The notes under the pieces were generated by a model. The model was given only the letters and a program-made list of their open reading frames with translations. It ran no database searches and was not told the origin of the DNA. Below are positions 1-7,147 of a DNA stretch of 64,000 nt, in pieces (position 1 is the first letter of the stretch; every line of letters starts with the position of its first letter). Origin of the DNA: Thalassospira lucentensis (GTDB taxonomy: Bacteria > Pseudomonadota > Alphaproteobacteria > Rhodospirillales > Thalassospiraceae); assembly GCF_001613805.1 (NCBI RefSeq), contig NZ_LPVY01000022.1, positions 1 to 64,000 on the forward strand, in the 5' to 3' direction. The translations under genes and the position numbers were made by a program.

Positions 1-88
1 ATCCCATCCCGAACTCAGAAGTGAAACCTGCCTGCGCCGATGGTACTTTGTCTTAAGGCACGGGAGAGTAGGTCACCGCCGGGCCTTC
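1..88 (+). rRNA. rrf: 5S ribosomal RNA, 3' part
   Basis: The first bases carry the conserved 5S block GAACTCAGAAGTGAAAC, then GATGGTACTTTGTC and GGGAGAGTAGGTC, closing with the 3' strand GCCGGGCCT of the terminal helix. The 5' part lies before the window, so this is the end of an rRNA operon. The exact 3' end (about 86-88) is estimated from the family pattern. Confidence 0.93.
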
Positions 89-130
89 TAAACACAGCAA
101 AACATATTCCCTGTTCAACGATTTCATGAA

Positions 131-162
131 ACCCCTGACCTTAAATGGTCGGGGGTTTTGTC
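131..162 (+). terminator. rho-independent terminator of the rRNA operon
   Basis: ACCCCTGACC pairs with GGTCGGGGGT (one G-T wobble) around a six-base loop and is followed by TTTTG. It lies about 40 bases after the 5S gene and before the bufferin operon. Confidence 0.85.
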
Positions 163-248
163 GTTTCACGCATCCGTGATGAAATGTCGGAAAACTCTCA
201 CACTGACTTGATGTTTCGTGTGCCGAAGTTGCAATGACGGTGATCCGT

Positions 249-283
249 TCGCCTGTTACCAAAAGACATCGCCAGACAGGCGA
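249..283 (+). other. inverted repeat in the leader of bufA1
   Basis: TCGCCTGT and ACAGGCGA form a perfect 8-base inverted repeat, 28 bases before the bufA1 start codon. It could fold in the 5' untranslated RNA or act as a regulator site; nothing in the sequence decides which. Confidence 0.35.
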
Positions 284-311
284 TCAGGTTTCACGCAACA
301 AGGATGACATC

Positions 312-611
312 ATGAAAAACGCATTGGTTCTGGGCGCGGCACTTTCGGCGGCGGTTTCGCTTGCGGCGGTTGGTCAGGCGCAGGCACAGGGTGCCAAGGA
401 AAAATGTTTCGGTGTTTCACTTGCCGGGCAGAATGATTGTGCAGCGGGGCCGGGCACCACATGTGCCGGCACATCGAAAGTTGATTATCAGGGCAATGCC
501 TGGAAGCTGGTTCCGGCCGGGACATGCGAGGATATGAGCTTTACGACGGCGGATGGCCGTGAAGTCATGGGTAGCCTTGAGGCGCTTGAGCGCGATCTTC
601 CGAAATCCTGA
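312..611 (+). CDS. bufA1: bufferin precursor peptide (DUF2282 family)
   Basis: The 99-residue product is a predicted RiPP precursor exported to the periplasm. It begins with a signal peptide (hydrophobic residues about 4-20, AQAQ-type cleavage near 26) and carries four Cys at 32, 43, 51 and 72 in the family core ([27 protein letters not shown]). In studied members the MNIO enzyme converts core cysteines into copper-binding heterocycles and the product buffers copper; that is family knowledge, not shown here. The ATG at 312 is preferred to one at 234 because it starts the signal peptide and has AAGGA seven bases upstream. It leads a bufA1-B-C-D operon. Confidence 0.9.
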   Translation: MKNALVLGAALSAAVSLAAVGQAQAQGAKEKCFGVSLAGQNDCAAGPGTTCAGTSKVDYQGNAWKLVPAGTCEDMSFTTADGREVMGSLEALERDLPKS

Positions 612-669
612 TGTGATGATGCCGACCGGTCTGGGCGGTCGGCACATTCTTTTTTCCGGGAGGTTTGCG

Positions 670-1557
670 ATGATTGGTAACCCGCATGGCACCAGATTGC
701 CCGACCGGGCCGGTGTCGGTTTCAAGGGCGCGCATGCCGATGATGTGATCGGCAAGCCAAAACAGGTCGGCTGGTTTGAAATCCATCCGGAAAATTACAT
801 GGTGGCCGGTGGGCCGCGCCTTGCGGTGCTTGAGGCATTGCGCGCCGATTATCCGATATCGATGCATGGGGTTGGATTGTCACTTGGCGGCGGGGAAAGG
901 CTTGATCCCCATCATCTGGCCGATCTCAAGCGGCTGGTGGACCGGTTTGAGCCTGCGATGCTGTCGGAACATATTGCATGGTCAAGTCATGACGGGCTTT
1001 ATATGGCCGACCTTTTGCCAACACCGATGACGCAAAAGTCGCTTGATCAACTGGTCGAGGCGATTGACGAGGTGCAGACGGCAACGGGACGGAAAATCCT
1101 GATTGAAAATCCGACGTCCTATCTGGCGCTGCCGCAAAATTCGATCCCCGAAATTGATTTTATTACCGAAGTCGCACGGCGTTCGGGCTGCGGGCTTCTG
1201 ATTGATGTAAACAACATTTACATTTCGGCCTGTAATCTGGGTTTTGATGCCAGCGATTATGTTGATGCGATCCCCGGTGATCTGATCGGGGAAATCCATT
1301 TGGCCGGGCATGAGGCGGATGCCAATAGCAATGAGAAGGTTTTGATCGATACCCATTCGCGCCCGGTGGCCGATCCGGTTTGGGATCTGTTTGATCGCCT
1401 GATTGCGCGCATCGGGGCGCGGCCGACCCTGATTGAATGGGATAATGATGTGCCCGACTGGGCGACACTTCGGGCCGAGGCGGCGCTTGCGGACTTGCAC
1501 CTTGAGGGGCGTCCTCAGCAGTTTTCGGGTGCCGATCCCGTGCGGGCGGCGTCATGA
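670..1557 (+). CDS. bufB: MNIO-type peptide maturase BufB (DUF692 family)
   Basis: The 295-residue protein belongs to the multinuclear non-heme iron oxidative enzymes that modify Cys residues of the RiPP precursor encoded just upstream. Family motifs run in order: GVGFKGAH near the N-terminus, WFEIHPENYM, MHGVGLSLGG, SEHIAW, ILIENPTSY, GLLIDVNNIY, EIHLAGH and TLIEWDND; the His, Glu, Asn and Asp residues in these blocks are where the iron ligands lie in the family. A GGGAGG site six bases upstream supports ATG 670 over the longer in-frame start at 553, which would overlap bufA1. The stop overlaps the bufC start (ATGA), implying translational coupling. Confidence 0.9.
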   Translation: MIGNPHGTRLPDRAGVGFKGAHADDVIGKPKQVGWFEIHPENYMVAGGPRLAVLEALRADYPISMHGVGLSLGGGERLDPHHLADLKRLVDRFEPAMLSEHIAWSSHDGLYMADLLPTPMTQKSLDQLVEAIDEVQTATGRKILIENPTSYLALPQNSIPEIDFITEVARRSGCGLLIDVNNIYISACNLGFDASDYVDAIPGDLIGEIHLAGHEADANSNEKVLIDTHSRPVADPVWDLFDRLIARIGARPTLIEWDNDVPDWATLRAEAALADLHLEGRPQQFSGADPVRAAS

Positions 1558-2312
1558 GTGACGCAGGGGCCTTCAGGGCGGAATTTTCCCGCGCTCTGAT
1601 GGCGGTAGACCCGTCGGCGCAGCCTGTGGGCCTTGACCCGGCGATGGCGGGACGGTTTGCGATTTATCGCAACAATGTGCATCGCGGGCTTGGCGATGCG
1701 TTGATCGCGGCCTATCCGGTGGTGGCGAAGCTGGTGGGCGAGGATTTCTTTCGGGCGATGGCGCAGGCGTTTTTCCGGGCCGAGAAGGCACGCACCGGAT
1801 CGCTTGCGCTTTATGGTGCCGGTTTTGCCGAATTTATCGATGGTTTCGATGCGGCGGCGTCGGTGCCGTATCTTTCCGACATTGCCCGGCTGGAACGGGC
1901 GCGGCTTGAGGTGCTGCATGAAGCCGATGAGGTGGTGCTGGATGCCAATTCACTTGCGGCTTTTGGCGATGATCTGGCGGCCTGCCGGTTTGTAGCGCAT
2001 AGCGCCTGCCGGTTGGTGAACTCGTCCTTTCCGATCCATGCGATCTGGTTGCGGCAGCAGGCGGATCAGGACGGCAAAGAAGCAGCACCCGTCGTGCAGC
2101 AGGCGGAAAATATCCTGATTACCCGGCCCGGTATGACGGTGCGCCAGATCGTACTGGATGATGGGGGCGCGGTATTTGCCCGATGCCTTCTGGACGGCAT
2201 GACGGTTGCCGAGGGTTATGACGCGGCAATCGAGTGTGATCCGCAATTTGATGTGACATCCGCGTTCGCCCAACTGATAGCGGTCGGTGCGTTTGCCGGT
2301 TTGAGGGAGTGA
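1554..2312 (+). CDS. bufC: BufC partner protein (DUF2063 family)
   Basis: A 252-residue protein with the N-terminal DUF2063 pattern (RFAIYRNNVHRGLGDAL, AYPVVAKLVGEDFF, LALYGAGFAEFI, PYLSDIARLE). In bufferin and related MNIO clusters this protein pairs with the DUF692 enzyme and is thought to bring the precursor to it; the C-terminal half is more variable. It starts in the ATGA overlap with bufB and is followed after three bases by bufD, so the operon is tightly packed. The placement is confident; the molecular role is taken from the family. Confidence 0.88.
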   Translation: MSDAGAFRAEFSRALMAVDPSAQPVGLDPAMAGRFAIYRNNVHRGLGDALIAAYPVVAKLVGEDFFRAMAQAFFRAEKARTGSLALYGAGFAEFIDGFDAAASVPYLSDIARLERARLEVLHEADEVVLDANSLAAFGDDLAACRFVAHSACRLVNSSFPIHAIWLRQQADQDGKEAAPVVQQAENILITRPGMTVRQIVLDDGGAVFARCLLDGMTVAEGYDAAIECDPQFDVTSAFAQLIAVGAFAGLRE

Positions 2313-2315
2313 AAA

Positions 2316-2864
2316 ATGCAAACAGCGATCAAAAGAATGACCGACCTGCATGCCAGCCTGTTTGGTGGTCTGGAAGCGCGGACCGATGGCTGGTTCATCG
2401 GGCTTTCGGCACGGTTGTGGTTTGCCGCGATTTTGCTGCCCTATTATTTCAATAGCGCGATGACCAAGCTGGCGGGGGATAGTTTCCCCAGTGCAGGGGC
2501 GTTTGCGCAGATCGTGCCGTCGATTGCCGATCAATATCTGTATGACACGGCGGCCATTCCGTTTTTCCCGTGGCATATCATCGTGATTGCCGGGACCTTG
2601 GCGGAATTTGTTTTGCCGGTTCTGATCGTTCTGGGCCTGTTTGCGCGCCTCGGTGCGCTTGGCATGATCGGGTTTGTGGCGGTGCAAACCGTGGTGGATG
2701 TCACAGCCCATGGTGCGGCGGCGGGCGCGCTTTTTGACGGCTTGCCCGATCAGTTGATTGATCAGCGGATGTTGTGGGTTTTTGTGTTGCTGATGCTGGT
2801 GATCAAGGGGGCGGGTAAATTTTCGCTTGATCATGTTCTGGGGCGGCGTGCGCGCGACGGATGA
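2316..2864 (+). CDS. bufD: DoxX-family membrane protein of the bufferin operon
   Basis: The 182-residue product has four hydrophobic segments (roughly residues 28-46, 75-98, 104-125 and 143-160), the usual DoxX layout. DoxX proteins are found as the last gene of many bufA1BCD operons; the function there is not settled, and a role in redox or export at the inner membrane is only a guess. A GAGGGAG site lies just before the ATG. The gene ends two bases short of the convergent GntR gene, leaving no room for a separate terminator. Confidence 0.82.
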   Translation: MQTAIKRMTDLHASLFGGLEARTDGWFIGLSARLWFAAILLPYYFNSAMTKLAGDSFPSAGAFAQIVPSIADQYLYDTAAIPFFPWHIIVIAGTLAEFVLPVLIVLGLFARLGALGMIGFVAVQTVVDVTAHGAAAGALFDGLPDQLIDQRMLWVFVLLMLVIKGAGKFSLDHVLGRRARDG

Positions 2865-2866
2865 GA

Positions 2867-3583
2867 TTATTTGGCGATCATGAGTGCGCGATGGTCGCTT
2901 TCGGCGCGGAGCGTTGCCAGATATTCCTGACTGACGTCATGGACCGACATGATGTGGGCGTAAAGCAGTTCTTCGGCGGCCTTGTGATCGCCGCGCAGGA
3001 TGGCATCGACGATGCCCTGATGTTCCTCGTGCGAGGAGGCGAGGCGCGGCAGGCTGTTGAATTGTACCCGGCGAAACGGGGCGACCCGCCGACGCACGGC
3101 CTGGGTGACTTCGACCAGAACGTCATTGTGCGTTCCGACATAGATCGCATTGTGAAATTCACGGTTCTGGCTTTCGTAAGCCGGGCTGTCGCCCGCGCGC
3201 ATCGCATGGGCCAGTTCGTGATGGAGTTCTTCGAGCGCGTGGCGCTCACCACTTGTCATGCGTTTGGCGGCAAGTCGCCCGCAGGTGCCTTCGAGTTCGG
3301 CCATGCTTTCAAACATCGCGGTCAATCGTTCCGGCGTTGCAAGCGAGACATAAACCCCGCGATTGGGGATTTTTTCGGCAAGTTCGGTCGCGGTCAGCAA
3401 TTGCAGGGCTTCGCGGACCGGGGTGCGTGACACGCCAAAGCGTTTTGCAAGCTGGGTTTCTTCGAGCCGGGCACCAGGAACAAGCACGCCGGTAACAATA
3501 TCGTCTTCGAGGGACTGGCAGAGTTTTTGCGCAATGCCGACCGGTTCGGGCGAAGGTTGCTGGGCCTGCTGCAGATGGATCAT
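2867..3583 (-). CDS. GntR-family regulator, FCD subfamily
   Basis: A 238-residue DNA-binding regulator. Residues about 16-75 form the GntR winged helix (LEETQLAKRFGVSRTPVREA), and the rest is the all-helical FCD ligand domain with family Asp/His positions (NREFHNAIY, HNDVLVEV, EHQGIVDAI). Such proteins usually repress transport and catabolic genes and are released by an organic acid or sugar-acid effector. The start at 3583 is chosen over 3652 because the helix-turn-helix begins at the normal distance and the extra N-terminus looks random. It is divergent from the TRAP operon, with matching palindromes in the gap, so that operon is the likely target. Confidence 0.85.
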   Translation of the reverse strand: MIHLQQAQQPSPEPVGIAQKLCQSLEDDIVTGVLVPGARLEETQLAKRFGVSRTPVREALQLLTATELAEKIPNRGVYVSLATPERLTAMFESMAELEGTCGRLAAKRMTSGERHALEELHHELAHAMRAGDSPAYESQNREFHNAIYVGTHNDVLVEVTQAVRRRVAPFRRVQFNSLPRLASSHEEHQGIVDAILRGDHKAAEELLYAHIMSVHDVSQEYLATLRAESDHRALMIAK

Positions 3584-3655
3584 GTGCCGTTTCGACCCTT
3601 TGATCTTGTTGTCGGTTAATGTTCCGGGGCTCTTTCGGGGCACCCTATACAACCG

Positions 3656-3665
3656 ATGTATACAT
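3656..3665. promoter_or_regulatory. candidate GntR operator (copy 1)
   Basis: ATGTATACAT is a perfect palindrome upstream of the GntR start; a related half site CTATACAA lies just before it. The core TGTATACA recurs at 3867-3874 on the TRAP side, which suggests one protein binding both. Confidence 0.55.
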
Positions 3666-3865
3666 GATATTTCCCGTAAAATCCAAGCGCAACTGTCGCG
3701 TGCGGGATTCCGTCCCCGGCGATCATATGTAATATGTTTAATTAATATGCATATATGCAGTGCAACAATTATATATGATTAAAAAATGAACAGTAAAATC
3801 GGGTATGTTGAGGCCGTAAATCAGTTAAGTTATTGAAATTCAACAAATGGCACGTCGGTTGCACG

Positions 3866-3875
3866 GTGTATACAC
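3866..3875. promoter_or_regulatory. candidate GntR operator (copy 2)
   Basis: GTGTATACAC is a perfect palindrome 67 bases before the start codon of the TRAP binding-protein gene. It shares TGTATACA with the site at 3657-3664. The stretch between (3666-3865) is AT-rich, contains ATTAATATGCATATATGCA and presumably holds both promoters; no clear -35/-10 pair was assigned. Confidence 0.55.
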
Positions 3876-3942
3876 AATGCGGACCAAGATCCGTTCGATG
3901 ATATTATCCGCGTATTGCGCTTTCTCTATCAGGGAGACACCG

Positions 3943-5061
3943 ATGACCAACCTTAAAAGACGCGACTTTCTGACGAAGTCGGCATTTGGCACGGCAGCCG
4001 CCGGGGCGGCTGTTTTTGCCACGCCGCATATCGCGCGTGCCCAGGAGAGCTTCAACTGGAAAATGACCAATGCCTATGGTCCGGGTTCACCGTTCTACGT
4101 GACCGGCCCGGGCAGCCCCGAGGATTTCTGCAAACGTGTTACGGAAATGTCGAGCGGGCGTCTGAACATCCAGCATTTTGCCGCGGGTGAACTGATCCCG
4201 GCACTTGAGGGCTTTGATGCCGTTCAGGCCGGTACGGTCGAAATGAATGCCGCCAATGCCTATTTCTGGGCGGGCAAGATTTTTGCCGCACAGTATTTCA
4301 CCACTGTTCCGTTTGGCCTGAACTTCCAGGGTGTGAATGCGTGGCTGTATCATGGCGGCGGGCTTGAACTTTGGCATGAGCTGTATCAGCCCTATGGCCT
4401 GATTGCGTTCCCGATGGGCAATACCGGCGTTCAGATGACCGGCTGGTTCCGCGAGCCGATTGAAAGCCTTGATGATTTCAATGGCCTGAAAATGCGTATT
4501 CCGGGCCTTGCCGGCAAGGTCTATCAGCAGATCGGGGTCGAGGTGAAACTGCTTCCGGGGGGCGAGATTTTCCCGGCCCTTGAACGTGGCGTGATTGATG
4601 CCGCCGAGTTTGTCGGCCCGTATCAGGACCGTCGTCTGGGGCTTCAGAAGGCAGCCAAATATTACTACACCACCGGCTGGCATGAGCCATCCAACGTGAC
4701 CGAGCTTCTGATCAATCAGAAAGCATGGGAAAGCCTTCCGGCCGATCTTCAGGCGATTGTCAAAAACGCCGCACAGGCGTGCAACCTTGACAGTCATTCC
4801 TGGTGCGAGGCCAACAATGCCGCGGCCCTTCGTGATCTGGTCGAGAATGAGGGCGTTATCGCCCAGACCCTTCCCGATGATGTCGTCAACAAGCTTAAAG
4901 GCATCACCAAAGAGACGCTGGAAGCAGAAGCGGCCAAGGATCCGCTGACCAAAAAGGTCCATGACGCATTCATGGCGTTCCGCGATACCCACCGTGAATG
5001 GGCGGCGGTGAGTGAAAAGCCCTATCACGGTATCATTTCATCCAAAGACGGGATGAGCTGA
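3943..5061 (+). CDS. TRAP transporter substrate-binding protein, TakP-like
   Basis: The 372-residue protein is the periplasmic receptor of a TRAP uptake system. It starts with a twin-arginine signal (KRRDFLTKSAFG, hydrophobic stretch, cleavage near HIARAQE), so export as a folded protein is likely. The block FVGPYQDRRLGLQKAAKYYY is typical of the DctP branch that includes the 2-oxoacid receptor TakP and the so-called mannitol/chloroaromatic group; the substrate is probably an organic acid but cannot be named. ATG 3943 has AGGGAG upstream and begins the signal; an in-frame start at 3847 would add unrelated residues. First gene of a receptor-DctQ-DctM operon followed by a GGT-like gene. Confidence 0.88.
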   Translation: MTNLKRRDFLTKSAFGTAAAGAAVFATPHIARAQESFNWKMTNAYGPGSPFYVTGPGSPEDFCKRVTEMSSGRLNIQHFAAGELIPALEGFDAVQAGTVEMNAANAYFWAGKIFAAQYFTTVPFGLNFQGVNAWLYHGGGLELWHELYQPYGLIAFPMGNTGVQMTGWFREPIESLDDFNGLKMRIPGLAGKVYQQIGVEVKLLPGGEIFPALERGVIDAAEFVGPYQDRRLGLQKAAKYYYTTGWHEPSNVTELLINQKAWESLPADLQAIVKNAAQACNLDSHSWCEANNAAALRDLVENEGVIAQTLPDDVVNKLKGITKETLEAEAAKDPLTKKVHDAFMAFRDTHREWAAVSEKPYHGIISSKDGMS

Positions 5062-5062
5062 T

Positions 5063-5659
5063 ATGAATTCGACCCGTACTGAATCGCTGGCAGAACCGCT
5101 TCCCGACCGTGTGTTGGGATATATCGTCGATTTTGCCGGATGGGCGGCCGCGTTAAGCGGTCTTGCGCTTGTTCTGGTGGTCGGCGGCAATGTGTTGCTG
5201 CGCTATGTGTTCAATACCGGCAGTGTCGCCATGCAGGAACTTGAATGGCATCTGGTATCGCCGATTGCCCTTTTGGGGATGGCATATGGCATGCGGCATG
5301 GCGGCCATGTACGGGTCGATTTTCTTTATGACCGGCTAAGTGATCGGGCACGCGCGATGATTGATCTGTTTTCGGCGGTGCTGATGGTCATTCTTGGGGC
5401 TGCGATCATCTGGTTTGCCATTCCCTATGTGAACCAGTCGATCATGATGGGCGAAGGATCACCCGATCCGGGGGGATTGCCTTATCGTTTCCTGCTTAAG
5501 GCGTTTATCCCGGTCGGGTTCGGGTTGCTTTTCGTGCAGGCAATTGCGCAGGCCCTCATCAATTTCCGGCAGGTGACCGGGGCGACCCGGACCGCCGATG
5601 ATACTGATGATGCCGGATATGCCACCCATAAAACCGCCACCGAAGTGCCTGGGGAATAA
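5063..5659 (+). CDS. TRAP transporter small permease (DctQ)
   Basis: A 198-residue inner-membrane protein with four hydrophobic segments (about residues 24-46, 68-83, 108-128 and 147-169). The family block LEWHLVSPIALLGMAYGMRH sits in the second segment and GGHVRVDFLYDRL follows it. DctQ pairs with the large permease to couple sodium-driven uptake to the soluble receptor. One base separates it from the receptor stop, so the three TRAP genes are one transcript. The C-terminal 30 residues are polar and poorly conserved in the family. Confidence 0.88.
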   Translation: MNSTRTESLAEPLPDRVLGYIVDFAGWAAALSGLALVLVVGGNVLLRYVFNTGSVAMQELEWHLVSPIALLGMAYGMRHGGHVRVDFLYDRLSDRARAMIDLFSAVLMVILGAAIIWFAIPYVNQSIMMGEGSPDPGGLPYRFLLKAFIPVGFGLLFVQAIAQALINFRQVTGATRTADDTDDAGYATHKTATEVPGE

Positions 5660-5665
5660 TCGAAC

Positions 5666-6991
5666 ATGACTGGTAATGAATGGCTGGCCATCGGCATGGT
5701 CGGCGGCTTTTTCGGCTTCCTTGTTCTTGGGGTGCCGGTGGCGATATCGCTTGCGATTTCGGGTTTTGCCTTTGGCATTCTGGGATTTGGTACCGGGCTT
5801 TTTAACCTGCTGCCCGCGCGCATTTACGGGGTTGTGACCAACTATACACTTCTGGCCCTGCCGCTTTTCATCTTCATGGGGGTGATGCTTGAAAAGTCGA
5901 AACTGGCCGAAGAACTGATTGATGTGATCGGCCATGCCATGGGCCGCCTTCGCGGCGGCATGGGGCTTGCGATCGTGATTGTCGGGGTTCTGATGGGGGC
6001 GTCTTCGGGTGTGGTCGGGGCGACGGTGGTGACGGTCGGGTTGCTATCGCTTCAGCCGCTGATCAATCGCGGTTATAACAAGGGGGTGGCGTGCGGTGTG
6101 ATTTGCGCATCGGGCACGCTTGGGCAGATCATCCCGCCAAGCCTTGTTCTGATCCTGCTTGCCGATATCCTTGGTGAGTCCGTTGGGACGCTGTTTGCCG
6201 CCGCGATGGTGCCGGGGTTGATCCTTGCCGGGATGCTCGCCCTTTATCTTGTGCTTCTGGGTATTTTCAAACCCGACATGGTGCCCGCGATCCCGCAGGA
6301 TGAGCGCGATGCACTCGCCACCCGTGACCTTATGCTCAAGATCGCCAAGGTCGTGCTGCCGCCGCTGGCACTTGTTTTTGCGGTTCTGGGTTCCATCGTT
6401 GGCGGGATTGCCGCCCCGACAGAAGCCGCATCGATGGGCGCACTTGGTGCGCTGCTTCTGGCGCTGTTTACCGGGCGGCTTAATTTCGGGGTGATGCGCG
6501 ATGTGTTGCGCGATACCCTGATCACCAGTGCGATGGTGTTTTTCATCCTGATCTGTGCGCAGCCCTTTGGCCTTGCCTTCCGCGGACTTGGCGGCGAGGG
6601 ACTGGTGCATGCCATGTTTGAATGGGTGCCGGGTGGCGACATGGGTAACCTTCTGTTCATGATGGCGGTGATCTTTGTTCTTGGGTTCTTTCTTGAATGG
6701 ATCGAGATTTCCTATATCGCGCTGCCGATGTTTTTGCCGGTGTTCATGAATAGCGGCATCGACATGGCGTGGCTTGCGATCCTTGTGGCGATGAACCTGC
6801 AGACCAGCTTCCTGACACCGCCCTTTGGCTGGGCCTTGTTCTTCCTGAAAGGGGTGGCGCCAAAATCGGTATCGACCATGGATATCTATCGCGGGGTCAT
6901 TCCGTTTATCGGTATTCAGGCGCTGGCCCTTGTGCTGCTGTTTATCTTCCCAGGGCTGACAAGCTGGCTACCGGATCTTATCGGCTGGTAG
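5666..6991 (+). CDS. TRAP transporter large permease (DctM)
   Basis: The 441-residue product has a dozen hydrophobic segments and the DctM landmarks: LALPLFIFMGVMLEKS after the second segment, the MGASSGVVGATVVTVG loop, GTLGQIIPPSLVLI, and LTPPFGWALFFLKG near the end. It forms the ion-coupled translocation channel with the DctQ gene six bases upstream. No truncation or frameshift is visible. The downstream gap holds two strong hairpins before the GGT-like gene. Confidence 0.9.
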   Translation: MTGNEWLAIGMVGGFFGFLVLGVPVAISLAISGFAFGILGFGTGLFNLLPARIYGVVTNYTLLALPLFIFMGVMLEKSKLAEELIDVIGHAMGRLRGGMGLAIVIVGVLMGASSGVVGATVVTVGLLSLQPLINRGYNKGVACGVICASGTLGQIIPPSLVLILLADILGESVGTLFAAAMVPGLILAGMLALYLVLLGIFKPDMVPAIPQDERDALATRDLMLKIAKVVLPPLALVFAVLGSIVGGIAAPTEAASMGALGALLLALFTGRLNFGVMRDVLRDTLITSAMVFFILICAQPFGLAFRGLGGEGLVHAMFEWVPGGDMGNLLFMMAVIFVLGFFLEWIEISYIALPMFLPVFMNSGIDMAWLAILVAMNLQTSFLTPPFGWALFFLKGVAPKSVSTMDIYRGVIPFIGIQALALVLLFIFPGLTSWLPDLIGW

Positions 6992-7015
6992 CAACAGATA
7001 GGTCCTGATCCGAAA

Positions 7016-7054
7016 TATCAGGCGATTTGTCCACGATGTGAAAATCGCCTGATA
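7016..7054 (+). terminator. long hairpin after the TRAP genes
   Basis: TATCAGGCGATTT and AAATCGCCTGATA form a perfect 13-base stem with a 13-base loop, 24 bases after the dctM stop. No T-run follows, so it may protect the 3' end of the TRAP message or slow polymerase instead of ending transcription fully. Confidence 0.6.
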
Positions 7055-7092
7055 CCCGGATCGTTTTCACGATAGATTTCAAAGAACAACAG

Positions 7093-7125
7093 GGCATGCC
7101 GGACGCACGGCATGCCAAAGATTTT
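7093..7125 (+). terminator. second hairpin before the GGT-like gene
   Basis: GGCATGCCG and CGGCATGCC form a perfect 9-base stem with a six-base loop, followed by AAAGATTTTT. It lies 32 bases before the next start codon and could end the TRAP transcript or attenuate reading into the next gene. Confidence 0.55.
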
Positions 7126-7147
7126 TGCGCCATCAGGAGGCCCCGAA

